64,000 bases of DNA from Allopontixanthobacter confluentis (GTDB lineage Bacteria; Pseudomonadota; Alphaproteobacteria; Sphingomonadales; Sphingomonadaceae). The notes below the pieces were generated by a model, which saw nothing but the letters and a program-made list of their open reading frames with translations, was not told the DNA's origin and did no database searches. The stretch covers positions 291,010 to 355,009 of the forward strand of contig NZ_WTYU01000002.1 in NCBI RefSeq assembly GCF_009827615.1. Reading direction: 5' to 3'. Positions within the stretch are counted from its first letter, which is position 1. Each line of letters begins with the position of its first letter. Of the stretch, positions 15,146 through 23,921 are shown piece after piece. The position numbers and the translations under genes were made by a program.

Positions 15146-15957
15146 ACCGGGTGTTTTTTCAAAAGGAGCTTGAAGGTATTGCGACATTCTGGCGCATCCA
15201 TCGCCGTGATGGCGTGACCCTGGCCTTCACCAGCCATGACCGTGACTTGTGGTTCGACGGGATCAAACATTGCGCCGCGCCCGGAATGGTGCCCAGCGCA
15301 ATCCGCCGGACATCGGACCTCACGCCCGACAGTGCTGAAGTAAACGGGGTGCTGGGCCATGACAGCATTACAGAAGCCGATCTCATGGGTGGCAGATTTG
15401 ATGGCGCACAAGTCAGGATTGGTGCGGTGGATTGGGAAAACCTTGATCGCACCATCCTTTACAATGGCGTAATTGGCGATGTTTCGCATGGTGCAGGCAG
15501 TTTCAGCGCGCAGCTCAATTCCGCAAAGGCAGAATTTGCCGCAGATTTTATTCCGCGCACCAGCCCAACCTGCCGCGCCCGCTTTTGCGGCACCGGATGC
15601 ACTTTGCCGGCACAGCGGTTCACCCACGAAGCCAAGGTTCTGCTGGTTGATCTGGATGATAACCGTGTGCGCTTCGATGTCGCAGAGCACGCCATTTTTG
15701 CCGAAGGCGAAGTGCGTTTTCTGTCAGGCGAGCAAGCGGGCATTGCCATGATGGTGGTGGGCGCAGGGCCGGATGGCGTGCTGCTGGATGTGCCATTATC
15801 TGCCACGACGCACGAGGGCATGCGCGCGGTTATGCGCGAAGGCTGCGACCATACGCTGGCAACATGTGATGCCCGCTTCGGCAATGCGATAAATTTTCAG
15901 GGTGAGCCATTCCTGCCAGGCAATGATCTGCTGGCACGCTATCCCACTGGCCGATGA
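15142..15957 (+). CDS. GTA hub protein, DUF2163 (g13)
   Basis: 271 residues of the DUF2163 / phage BR0599 family: an N-terminal part with FWRIHRRDGVTLAFTSHDRD, then a cysteine-bearing core (RARFCGTGCTL, about 147-157) and a C-terminal GCDHTLATCDARFGNAINFQ block. The conserved cysteines are thought to hold an iron-sulfur or metal site in GTA and lambda-like hub proteins. It would join the tail tube to the baseplate. Overlaps g12 and g14 by 4 bases each. Confidence 0.88.
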   Translation: MNRVFFQKELEGIATFWRIHRRDGVTLAFTSHDRDLWFDGIKHCAAPGMVPSAIRRTSDLTPDSAEVNGVLGHDSITEADLMGGRFDGAQVRIGAVDWENLDRTILYNGVIGDVSHGAGSFSAQLNSAKAEFAADFIPRTSPTCRARFCGTGCTLPAQRFTHEAKVLLVDLDDNRVRFDVAEHAIFAEGEVRFLSGEQAGIAMMVVGAGPDGVLLDVPLSATTHEGMRAVMREGCDHTLATCDARFGNAINFQGEPFLPGNDLLARYPTGR

Positions 15958-16367
15958 CAATGCCGCACGATGCACTGGCATGCGCGGCTGCCCAATTCAT
16001 CGGCACGCCGTTCCGCCTGCATGGCCGAAATCCTGACATCGGGCTTGATTGTGTTGGGCTGATCGCCGCCTCGCTTGCTGCCATCGGACGGCCGATCGAC
16101 ATTCCGCAAACCTATGCTTTGCGCAACACCGACATCGAACTGATGCTGCAATGCGCTGCACAGGCCGGATTGCGGGATGAGTTCGGGCAGGTTCGCGCAG
16201 GCAGTATAATCATGGTCAGGCCCGGCCCGGCGCAATTTCACCTTCTGGTGGCCGACGATGCGGACGGATTCATCCATGCCCATGCAGGGCTGCGCCGGGT
16301 GGTCAGGATGCCCGGCCCGCTGGCCTGGCCGATGCTGCGGCATTGGCGCATCACAAACGAGGAATAA
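15954..16367 (+). CDS. GTA cell-wall peptidase, NlpC/P60 family (g14)
   Basis: 137 residues. The catalytic cysteine is C33 in GLDCVGLIAASL, preceded by the family's GTPFRLHGR segment; a histidine in the QFHLLVADD or DGFIHAHAG segment (about 97-113) is the likely partner. The enzyme would cut peptidoglycan peptides so that the tail can cross the recipient periplasm. It is nested between hub and host-specificity genes, as in other GTAs. Confidence 0.88.
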   Translation: MTMPHDALACAAAQFIGTPFRLHGRNPDIGLDCVGLIAASLAAIGRPIDIPQTYALRNTDIELMLQCAAQAGLRDEFGQVRAGSIIMVRPGPAQFHLLVADDADGFIHAHAGLRRVVRMPGPLAWPMLRHWRITNEE

Positions 16368-16372
16368 TCTGT

Positions 16373-18562
16373 ATGGCGACACTTGTTCTAGGTGCCATCG
16401 GCACTCTGGTTGGCGGCCCTGTAGGCGGCGCAATCGGCGCTCTGGCTGGCCGCCAGATTGATTCGCAGATCATGGGCAGTTCCGGGCGGGAAGGACCACG
16501 CCTCAAGGATCTGGCCCTCACCACATCAAGCTACGGCAATCCAATCGCCCGCCATTTTGGCCGTATGCGGACCGCCGGGTCCATCATCTGGTCAACCGAT
16601 CTGGTGGAAAACCGGGAATCAACCGGGGGCGGCAAAGGCAAGCCCAAAACCACCACTTTCAGCTATACCACCTCTTTCGCAGTGGCGCTGTCCAGCCGGC
16701 CAATTTTGAACGTCGGCAAAATCTGGGCCGACGGCAATTTACTGAGGGGGGCGGCGAGTGACCTCAAAGTGGGCGGCGAAATACGTGTCCACAATGGCCG
16801 GGGCGCACAATCGGCAGACCCGCTGATGGTTGCAGCAGAAGGCAGCCGCTGCCCCGCGTTTCGTCATTGTGCCTATGTGGTATTCGAAGATCTCGATCTG
16901 TCAGACTTTGGCAATCGCATCCCCGCTCTCACGTTTGAAGTGATTGCGGATAGCGGGCAGATTTCCCTCAGCCAGCTTCTGCCACCAGATATGGAAGACA
17001 CCCAATGCGATGTCATATTGCCCAATCTGGCAGGATTTTCATACGAAGGTGGCTCGTTCGCAAGTGTGCTGGAAACAATCGATACATTGTTCCCCATGGA
17101 TAGCGATGCGGGCGGGGACCAGCTGACGATCAACAATGCAGCGAGGCGGCCAGTTTCGCCGGCGATATTACCTGAAGCGGCCATTTCGTGGAATGACGAG
17201 GATTTCGGCACCCAGAGCGGGGCACGCCGCGCCCGGCAGCTTAGCCGCGACACAGCGCCGGATGCATTACGCTATTATGACGTGTCTCGCGATTTTCAGC
17301 CGGGTATACAACGCGCCGATGGCCGGGCGCGCACCGGGCGGACGCGTACGATGGAATTTCCAGGCGCAATGTCGGCAAATGATGCACGCGCGCTTGCGAA
17401 CGCAGGTGCGCAGCGCGCAAACTGGATGCGCGAAACATTGGCGTGGCGCGTGGCCGAACTTGATCCAGGGCTAAAGCCCGGAAGCGTTGTCACGGTGCCC
17501 AAAACAGCCGGACTATGGAGCGTGACCGAATGGGAATGGCGAGAAGCCGGTATTGAACTTCAACTGGTCAGACTACCTCCCATTCAGACCACCGCTCCTG
17601 CTGGTGACTTTGGCCAGCCGTGGAGCGCGCCGGATGAAAGCGCGCGCGAAACATGGTTCAGAGCATTTGAATTGCCATGGGACGGAACCGGCTCTGCAGA
17701 TAACCCAGCGATTTTTGCTGCTGCATCCGCGTCCGGCAGCAACTGGAGCGGCGCTGCGCTTTACATCGACAATGGCGGCAGCCTTTCACCTATACAGAGC
17801 ACCGGCAGCCTGCGCAGTATTTGCGGCACTCTTGTCGGAAATCTGCAATCATCGGAAGCGGTTCTGCTGGAACCTGAAGTCTCGCTGGAGATCAACCTGG
17901 CGGCCGCTGATCTTCAGTTTCGGCCTGCAACTGTGGCAGATTTGGCCATGGGCGCGAACCGTCTCCTGCTCGGGGATGAAATCATTCAATTTGCCCGCGC
18001 AGAACAATTGGATGACCGACGTTGGCGGCTTAGCGGCGTTTTGCGGGGCCGCGGCGGCACTGAACTTGCCGCACAGGGCGGGCACCCGGCAGGGACATTA
18101 GCGACGCTTCTAGATGATAGTCTGACCCCGCTTGATTCTGCCAGCATTCCGGTGGCCGAGACTTCGGTTATATCCGCAATCGGCCGCGGGGATGACGAAC
18201 CGGTCGTGGCGCAGGTCGAAAATTATGGAATTACGTTACGCCCATTGTCGCCAGTTCATGGAAGAGCACGCTTTACTCACGACGGCGGCGTCGCATTGGG
18301 CTGGACGCGGCGGGCACGGGGATCATGGCTCTGGCGAGACGAAGTGGGCGTGCCGCTGGTCGAACAGTCAGAAAATTACCTAATTGGAGTTGGGCCCGTA
18401 CTCGCGCCTGTTGCCTTGTGGGAAAGCGGCCAGCCGGAAATTTTCATCAGTCCGGCCGAGCATCAGTCACTGAAGGCGAGCCACCATGGCTCCGTCGTAT
18501 GGGTCCGGCAAATGGGGACTTATGCCCAATCCGACCCGCTGTTCATTACCCAAATCGGCTGA
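16373..18562 (+). CDS. GTA host-specificity / megatron protein, short form (g15)
   Basis: 729 residues from the ATG at 16373. The glycine-zipper N terminus (VGGPVGGAIGALAGRQI, about 12-28) and the TSSYGNPIARHFGRMRTAG start of the tail-fibre core match GTA g15 proteins. A later segment with LAWRVAELDPGLKPGSVVTV is phage-tail_3-like. It is roughly 570 residues shorter than the R. capsulatus g15, and I see no TIM-barrel-like region in it; that kind of domain is instead attached to g12 here. It should form the tail tip that penetrates and recognises recipient cells. Confidence 0.85.
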   Translation: MATLVLGAIGTLVGGPVGGAIGALAGRQIDSQIMGSSGREGPRLKDLALTTSSYGNPIARHFGRMRTAGSIIWSTDLVENRESTGGGKGKPKTTTFSYTTSFAVALSSRPILNVGKIWADGNLLRGAASDLKVGGEIRVHNGRGAQSADPLMVAAEGSRCPAFRHCAYVVFEDLDLSDFGNRIPALTFEVIADSGQISLSQLLPPDMEDTQCDVILPNLAGFSYEGGSFASVLETIDTLFPMDSDAGGDQLTINNAARRPVSPAILPEAAISWNDEDFGTQSGARRARQLSRDTAPDALRYYDVSRDFQPGIQRADGRARTGRTRTMEFPGAMSANDARALANAGAQRANWMRETLAWRVAELDPGLKPGSVVTVPKTAGLWSVTEWEWREAGIELQLVRLPPIQTTAPAGDFGQPWSAPDESARETWFRAFELPWDGTGSADNPAIFAAASASGSNWSGAALYIDNGGSLSPIQSTGSLRSICGTLVGNLQSSEAVLLEPEVSLEINLAAADLQFRPATVADLAMGANRLLLGDEIIQFARAEQLDDRRWRLSGVLRGRGGTELAAQGGHPAGTLATLLDDSLTPLDSASIPVAETSVISAIGRGDDEPVVAQVENYGITLRPLSPVHGRARFTHDGGVALGWTRRARGSWLWRDEVGVPLVEQSENYLIGVGPVLAPVALWESGQPEIFISPAEHQSLKASHHGSVVWVRQMGTYAQSDPLFITQIG

Positions 18563-18592
18563 GCCCGCCATCCATCATCAGAAAGTCTAACC

Positions 18593-19051
18593 ATGTCCGA
18601 ACCGATCACTTTCACATCTGCTTCTGCACGCTTTGCTTTGCCCTTCCTGTTTGCAGGCCAGGCCCAGAAGGAATTCTTTGTAAATGAAGCGCATGCGCGG
18701 GCTGATATTCTGTTTCATCCCTCTGTCGAAGGCGAGCAGGCCGCGCCTCCTAACACATTCGAAGACGGTCAATGCTGGCTTGTCGCTGACGAGGCGCATG
18801 GCGAGTGGGCGGGGAATGGCGGCGCTATTGCAGGACGACAGGCATCGCGCTGGGTTTTCGTACAACCGCGCGACGGCATGCAGATTTTCGACAAACAGAC
18901 GGGCCAGAAAATCCTGTTTCTCGGCGGATGGCAGAGGGTTTCAGCACCAGAAATGCCGACATCTGGAACGGTAATCGACACAGAAGTGCGCGCAGCGCTT
19001 GGTAACCTGATTGAAACTCTTCGGAATGCAGGGATTTTTTCTGCAATCTGA
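18593..19051 (+). CDS. DUF2793 tail-associated protein (g16-like)
   Basis: 152 residues. DUF2793 signature: RFALPFLFAGQAQKEFFVNE at about 13-32, then EDGQCWLVADEAHGEWAG and FDKQTGQKILFLGGWQ. Proteins of this family end GTA tail modules and are likely peripheral tail or receptor-binding components. The short helical C terminus (VRAALGNLIETLRNAG) may trimerise. Thirty bases separate it from g15, so it is probably in the same transcript. Confidence 0.82.
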   Translation: MSEPITFTSASARFALPFLFAGQAQKEFFVNEAHARADILFHPSVEGEQAAPPNTFEDGQCWLVADEAHGEWAGNGGAIAGRQASRWVFVQPRDGMQIFDKQTGQKILFLGGWQRVSAPEMPTSGTVIDTEVRAALGNLIETLRNAGIFSAI

Positions 19052-19200
19052 TGGGAACATTTGCCATCAGGTAGCGTTTGAGGTGCTCGTGAGCGTGAAA
19101 AGTAATGGTTTTCAGACCAAACTGGGCCGATAGATGCCTTCTTGCAACAGTTTGGGAACAATGGTTGCTTGCCACCGCTCAGGGGAAAAGTTAGAAAACC

Positions 19201-19222
19201 GCCACTCGGTGGCTTTATTTTT
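19201..19222 (+). terminator. Possible terminator of the GTA cluster
   Basis: GCCAC-TCG-GTGGC (19201-19213) followed by TTTATTTTT. The stem is only five pairs, so this is a weak candidate; it lies 150 bases after the last GTA gene and just before the OmpA-family gene. Confidence 0.35.
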
Positions 19223-19244
19223 GTAAGTATAAGGGGAATTCATA

Positions 19245-20369
19245 ATGCGGAAACTCGTCATAGGAATGGCGATGGCCTCTACGGCCCTCGCATCACCAGC
19301 TCTCGCTCGTGATGGCCAGTGGTATGTTGAACTGGGCGGCGGCCCAATGCTCGTTGAAGACATCGATTTCGACGTCAACAATGGCGTTGACACTGTCACT
19401 GCTGACTTTGACTATGGTTACGACTTCGGTGGTATCGTAGGCTATGATTTCGGTGCATTCCGTCTCGAAGCAGAAGCCAGCTATCGCGATGCTGACATTG
19501 ACAAGCTGATCGTCGGCAACTCCGGCGTTGCTTCGGGAATTACAGGCATTCCGGCTACTGCTGGAAGCTACGATGCTAATGGCAGTGCAAACGTTCTCAG
19601 CTTCATGCTGAACGGCTTGCTCGACTTCGGCGCTGATGATGGCCTTCAGGGCTTTGTCGGCGGTGGCGTGGGCGTTGCTCGTACTGACGTGAATTCGACA
19701 ATCACTACAAACGGCCCTGGCGCGTTTGATGATTCCGATAGCGGCTTTGCGTATCAGGGCCTTGCTGGTGTTCGCGCTCCACTGACCGACAACATTGACG
19801 TTGGTCTTCGGTATCGCTTCTTCACCGCAACTGGTGTCAACCTCGTCGACACGTTCGGCCGTGATCTGGACACAAAGTTCCGTTCGCACTCGATCCTCGG
19901 TACGCTGACGTTCAATTTTGGTGGTGAAGAAATTCTTCCTCCAGTTGCTGCGCCGGTTGTTGCGGCACCGCCACCACCACCACCACCGGTTGTTGCGGCA
20001 CCACCACCACCACCACCTTGCAACAAGGGCCCGTACATCGTGTTCTTCGGTTGGGATCAGTCAGACATTACGCCTGAAGCTGCTACCATCCTTGACAACG
20101 CTGTGTCGGCATACCGCAATTGCGGCACTGCAGCAGTCATGCTTGCAGGTCACACCGACACGTCGGGCACCAAGGTCTACAACGAGGGCCTTGCAATGCG
20201 TCGTAACGATTCGGTTCGGGAATACCTTGGTGGCCGCGGCGTACCTGGCACTCGTATCTCCAGCGAAGCGTTTGGCGAAACCCAGCTTCGTGTGCCAACT
20301 GCCGACGGCGTTCGCGAACTGCAGAACCGTCGTGTGGAAGTTACCTACGGCCCGGGTTCGGGCATGTAA
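19245..20369 (+). CDS. OmpA-family outer membrane protein
   Basis: 374 residues. A signal peptide (about 1-22, ending SPALA) leads into an eight-strand beta-barrel rich in aspartate and glycine (about 23-225), then a linker with two runs of prolines (about 235-262), a cysteine, and an OmpA-type peptidoglycan-binding domain (about 265-370, with VMLAGHTDTSGTKVYNEGL and ELQNRRVEV). It ties the outer membrane to peptidoglycan. ATG at 19245 follows AAGGGG at 8 bases. Codon use is that of a highly expressed gene. A terminator follows at 20400. Confidence 0.92.
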   Translation: MRKLVIGMAMASTALASPALARDGQWYVELGGGPMLVEDIDFDVNNGVDTVTADFDYGYDFGGIVGYDFGAFRLEAEASYRDADIDKLIVGNSGVASGITGIPATAGSYDANGSANVLSFMLNGLLDFGADDGLQGFVGGGVGVARTDVNSTITTNGPGAFDDSDSGFAYQGLAGVRAPLTDNIDVGLRYRFFTATGVNLVDTFGRDLDTKFRSHSILGTLTFNFGGEEILPPVAAPVVAAPPPPPPPVVAAPPPPPPCNKGPYIVFFGWDQSDITPEAATILDNAVSAYRNCGTAAVMLAGHTDTSGTKVYNEGLAMRRNDSVREYLGGRGVPGTRISSEAFGETQLRVPTADGVRELQNRRVEVTYGPGSGM

Positions 20370-20399
20370 TTTTCGCGAAAGCGAATTTTTTTTCAAGAA

Positions 20400-20426
20400 G
20401 GGGCCGGAGCAATCCGGCCCCTTTTT
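20400..20426 (+). terminator. Intrinsic terminator of the ompA-like gene
   Basis: GGGGCCGGA (20400-20408), GCAA loop, TCCGGCCCC (20413-20421), then five T. Confidence 0.88.
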
Positions 20427-20477
20427 CGTTGGGGTGTGACAGAGAGATTTTTTCAAGCGCCCTCAGGAGACATGGTC

Positions 20478-21008
20478 ATGGCTGCAAAATCGATATTGGC
20501 AATCCTCATTGGAGCCACGAGCCTGTCCGGCTGCATGGCCGCGAACCAGCTTCCGACGGAACGTCTAGCTTCGGCTACGCTGACCCTTTCGAATGGAGCG
20601 CCAGCCGGAACGGCCCAGCTTGTGGCCGCCGGACAGCAGCTTTCTCTAGCTGTGGCCATTACCGGAATCTCTGAAGGGGCACACGGCCTGCATCTCCATA
20701 CAACCGGTTCATGCGTCAGGCCTGATTTCACATCAGCTGGCGGACATTTGAACCCCACCAACAAGGATCATGGCAAATTAAGCCCGAATGGCAGTCACGT
20801 GGGGGACATGCCGAACCTTGAAGTGGGCAATTCTCGGACAGCGTCTGCCACTATCGATCTGGCGGGAGAGCGTTCAGAAATCATGGCATGGCTGTTCGAT
20901 GCAGATGGCATCGCAGTCGTGGTTCATGCAGGCGCTGACGATTACCGAACAGACCCTTCCGGCGACGCTGGCTCGCGTATCGCCTGCGGTGTTCTGAAGA
21001 AGCTATAA
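20478..21008 (+). CDS. sodC: Cu/Zn superoxide dismutase, lipoprotein
   Basis: 176 residues from the ATG at 20478, which lies 7 bases after AGGAGA; this start gives a lipoprotein signal peptide with lipobox LSGC (C19). Copper ligands appear in HLHTTG and the GGHLNPTNKDHG block, zinc ligands in the HVGDMPN region, and the C-terminal GSRIACGVL completes the conserved disulfide. It removes superoxide in the periplasm, anchored to the membrane. The 3' end overlaps the convergent MFS gene by 6 bases. Confidence 0.92.
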   Translation: MAAKSILAILIGATSLSGCMAANQLPTERLASATLTLSNGAPAGTAQLVAAGQQLSLAVAITGISEGAHGLHLHTTGSCVRPDFTSAGGHLNPTNKDHGKLSPNGSHVGDMPNLEVGNSRTASATIDLAGERSEIMAWLFDADGIAVVVHAGADDYRTDPSGDAGSRIACGVLKKL

Positions 21009-22640
21009 GCCAGCCTCGCCAGCTTCTTTTGCCCGATTGACCAATGTGCGCCCTGCTTCGGGTACCAGCTTGATCGCAGCCACCAGCAGGGCAAACCCAA
21101 GCGGGGTGACCCAGAGCGTAGCGAGTACGCCTTTCGAAAGATCATCACCGTTAGCTGCGGAGACATATCCTGCAGTGAAGGGACCAAGTGCGAGGCCAAC
21201 GAGCGTTGTCGCGAGGAAAAATGTTGCTGTGGCGACCCCGCGCATCCGCGGCAGTACCAGTGCCTGGCTTGCCGCTGCTGCAGCCCCCAGAGCGGACGCG
21301 GTCAGTGCCTGCGCAATAAAGGCGAGCACAAAAAATACGGTCACATCCGATGTCGTATACAAGACCAGCACAACTGGGATCGGGGCAATAAGTCCGAACA
21401 GGATCACGAAAACCCGGCCTGCCTCAAAGCGCTCGTACAGATAATCCGCAAGCCGGCCGCCGCCAATGACCCCCAGGAAACCGGCCAGCGCGCTTGGCGC
21501 ACCCAGCCACCAGCCAAGCTCGGCTTTGCTGACATCAAAAACACGCTCTGCATAAGGCGCAGACCAATATGAAGAAGCATAAGCCATAAAGGCAACGAGG
21601 CCGTATCCCAGAATGACGCATAAGAAGGCGGGCGACCCCCACGTCAGGCGGAAGGTCGGCAAATCGCGCGCGCGCAATGCGGTAGCGAAACTGAAGACCG
21701 AATAATAGCCGACGCCGAGGAACAGCCATTGATCAGATATTGAAGCGATGAAGCTGCCTTCGCCCGACGCCAGCCAGCGCGTCAAAAGCCAGCCTGTTAT
21801 TCCCAGCAGCGCCAGAGCCAGAATGTTAACCGCCAGGGCGGCCACGCCGCGGCGGGCTGCTCCGACAAAGGTGAACGGCGGAATTACCGTAAACAGCTCG
21901 TTTATGAAGCCCTTGAAGGGATGCGGGTCAGAGGGCGTCGGCATATTGTCGATTGCGCCACGCACCGGTTCCCTGAGGGTTATGACCCACACAGCCAGCA
22001 GGAGTCCCGGGAGGCCGACAGCCACGAAAGCGGCTTGCCACCCGGCTAGGCCCAGGGGGCCCCCATCAGGATAGGCTGCATTCCAGTTTTCGACGACCAG
22101 GCCGCCAATCAGCAGCGATATGCCGCCGCCAATGTACAGGCCGGAAGAATAGATCGCCAAAGCGGTCGCGCGTAACCGCGCAGGGAAATAGTCCGAAATG
22201 AGCGAATAGGCCGAAGGACTGGCGGTTGCTTCGCCAACACCCACCCCAATCCGCGCACCTGTCAGTTCCGCACCATTTCGCGCAAAACCCGATACGGCCG
22301 TCATGAAGGACCACACAGCCAATCCAACGGTCATAAGCCGCACACGGTGCCAGCTATCTGCCAGTTTGCCGAGTGGGATGCCGAAAAGTGCATAAAAAAC
22401 CGCAAAGGCAGTTCCGTAAAGAAAGCCCAAATCCGCGTCTGACAGACCTAAATCCGCCTTGATGTCATTGGCAAGAATGGAAAGAATCTGCCGGTCGACA
22501 AAGTTCAGCACATAGATCAGCACCAACACGCTGAGCGCATACCAACTGTAAGTCGGAACCTTGTCATTCACCGGGTCATGCGCGGCGTCGTGCGCGGCAC
22601 CTGATTGAGGATTGGTCAGCTCAGTCTGCGGTGTCGACAT
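21003..22640 (-). CDS. MFS transporter, spinster-like
   Basis: 545 residues with twelve expected membrane helices. The family features are FVDRQILSILANDIKADLGLSD (first helix and loop) and the motif A-like GKLADSWHRVRLM. The longer hydrophilic loop near the middle and the SPSAYSLISDYFP helix are typical of the spinster-like group. The substrate is unknown. The start overlaps the end of queC by 20 bases, so the two may be one transcription unit. Confidence 0.85.
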   Translation of the reverse strand: MSTPQTELTNPQSGAAHDAAHDPVNDKVPTYSWYALSVLVLIYVLNFVDRQILSILANDIKADLGLSDADLGFLYGTAFAVFYALFGIPLGKLADSWHRVRLMTVGLAVWSFMTAVSGFARNGAELTGARIGVGVGEATASPSAYSLISDYFPARLRATALAIYSSGLYIGGGISLLIGGLVVENWNAAYPDGGPLGLAGWQAAFVAVGLPGLLLAVWVITLREPVRGAIDNMPTPSDPHPFKGFINELFTVIPPFTFVGAARRGVAALAVNILALALLGITGWLLTRWLASGEGSFIASISDQWLFLGVGYYSVFSFATALRARDLPTFRLTWGSPAFLCVILGYGLVAFMAYASSYWSAPYAERVFDVSKAELGWWLGAPSALAGFLGVIGGGRLADYLYERFEAGRVFVILFGLIAPIPVVLVLYTTSDVTVFFVLAFIAQALTASALGAAAAASQALVLPRMRGVATATFFLATTLVGLALGPFTAGYVSAANGDDLSKGVLATLWVTPLGFALLVAAIKLVPEAGRTLVNRAKEAGEAGL

Positions 22641-23328
22641 AATTTATCCCATCCTCAATCGCGGCGTCTCTGAAACCTTTTTGCCGCAAACGGCAACTGT
22701 CGCACAATCCGCATGCGCGACCATCTGGTTGTGGGTTGTAACAAGACCAGCTCAATCCCGGGTCCAAGCCAAGCCGGGCGGTTTCTTTCGCAATGTCAGC
22801 TTTGGTCATATGCTGAAGCGGGGCATGAATGTGCCACCCGCCATCTTCTATCCCCGCCTTGGTGCCAAGACGGGCAGTGTCCTGGAAGCTCTTGATGAAT
22901 TCTGGTCGGCAATCCGGGTAGCCCGAATAATCGAGCGCGTTCACCCCGATGAAAATGTCCCGCGCATTGACTGCTTCAGCCCACGCCAGTGTCAGTGACA
23001 GAAAGACCAGATTTCTTGCCGGGACATAGGTGACAGGTATATCCTGCCCCACCCCATCCATTGGAACATCAATGTCGGCCGTCAATGCTGATCCGCCAAA
23101 AATGCTGAGATCGAGCGGTAGCACGACATGGCGAACCACCCCGAGACTGGACGCGATGTTCCGCGCTGCATCAAGTTCGACCCGGTGCCGCTGCTGATAG
23201 TCTATGGTGAGAGCAAAGAGGTCAAAGCCACGCTCTTGCGCGATCGCGGCGGTGACCATTGAGTCCAGGCCGCCCGATAAAAGAACTACCGCTGGCCTTG
23301 TCTGTCCATTGTGCTGGGCTACCATCAT
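22621..23328 (-). CDS. queC: 7-cyano-7-deazaguanine synthase
   Basis: 235 residues from the ATG at 23328 (an upstream TTG is less likely). An N-terminal PP-loop SGGLDSM at about 18-24 binds ATP; the C-terminal zinc site is formed by cysteines in the SCYNPQPDGRACGLCDSCRL stretch. The enzyme converts 7-carboxy-7-deazaguanine to preQ0 for queuosine in tRNA. No other queuosine gene lies in the window. It overlaps the start of the MFS gene. Confidence 0.93.
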   Translation of the reverse strand: MMVAQHNGQTRPAVVLLSGGLDSMVTAAIAQERGFDLFALTIDYQQRHRVELDAARNIASSLGVVRHVVLPLDLSIFGGSALTADIDVPMDGVGQDIPVTYVPARNLVFLSLTLAWAEAVNARDIFIGVNALDYSGYPDCRPEFIKSFQDTARLGTKAGIEDGGWHIHAPLQHMTKADIAKETARLGLDPGLSWSCYNPQPDGRACGLCDSCRLRQKGFRDAAIEDGINYVDTAD

Positions 23329-23414
23329 TGTCTGGCTAGGCGGATTTAACAGTCTGCACAATGGGCTGCATCGCGGGGCACGAAATTATGTGATCTGCGC
23401 GGCGGGGACCAGAA

Positions 23415-23834
23415 CTAGTTGCAGGTTCCCGTCCGGCGCGCCTCGGCAGCGAATTCAAACGGACGGGAATTCACCATGCCCGTACTGGAAATCTGCACGA
23501 TATCGCGCGTTTCACGGCGGATATTGGTCCGCCCATAGCCATTCCCGGCACAAGTGTACTGGACAGTCACCTGTTGCTGGCCACCCTCGACAACATAGTG
23601 TGAACACTGCTTGTTGCCAGCGTGCTTGAGCTGGATGAACTCGCGGCCACTACGGACGCAAATGTCGCGCTTTGCACCTGTTTCGCGGAAGCGCACTTCC
23701 CACTGCCCACGCTCCAGCTGGTCCAGCATCGCCAGCCCAGGTGCCTGCGCCTGCGCCGGGACGAGCAGAACGAGCAGCGGCAATGCCCCAAAGATCGCGG
23801 CTGAAAATCGGCCAGCCAGCCCTTTGAATTGCAT
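23415..23834 (-). CDS. Secreted DUF3617-like protein
   Basis: 139 residues. A signal peptide (about 1-29, ending PAQAQA) is followed by a small beta domain beginning LERGQWEVRFRETG and holding four cysteines (C59, C77, C95 and the near C-terminal C138), probably two disulfides. The pattern is that of DUF3617 periplasmic proteins common in sphingomonads. Function unknown. ATG at 23834. Confidence 0.75.
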   Translation of the reverse strand: MQFKGLAGRFSAAIFGALPLLVLLVPAQAQAPGLAMLDQLERGQWEVRFRETGAKRDICVRSGREFIQLKHAGNKQCSHYVVEGGQQQVTVQYTCAGNGYGRTNIRRETRDIVQISSTGMVNSRPFEFAAEARRTGTCN

Positions 23835-23921
23835 TGCTCGAACTCCGGTTTGAAAAAATATCAGATAATCATAGCATAAAGTCCGCTGTGGCTAAAGCGT
23901 TCCAGAATTGCGATGAATGGT

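Larger units (their letters stand above)
5040..19051 (+). other. Gene transfer agent structural cluster (g1 to g16 equivalents)
   Basis: Seventeen genes on one strand in the order known from the Rhodobacter capsulatus GTA: small and large terminase, portal, small g3.5-like protein, prohead protease, capsid, connector, tail completion, tail tube, two assembly proteins, tape measure, distal tail, hub, NlpC/P60 peptidase, host-specificity protein and DUF2793 protein. Many neighbours overlap by ATGA. There is no integrase, repressor, replication or lysis gene, and every frame is intact, which separates it from a decaying prophage. Known GTAs package random host DNA. The regulators must lie elsewhere. 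Confidence 0.9.

Noticed and set aside
5040..19051. Temperate prophage
   Set aside because: No integrase, repressor, replication, lysis or attachment sequence; gene order and short tape measure fit a gene transfer agent.
19928..20020. Proline codon runs as a minisatellite of interest
   Set aside because: Simple CCA/CCG codon runs are usual for OmpA linkers and show no larger repeat unit.
19918..20439. Plus-strand open frame inside the ompA-like gene
   Set aside because: It overlaps the proline linker in another frame, giving His/Leu repeats only; the OmpA frame is certain.
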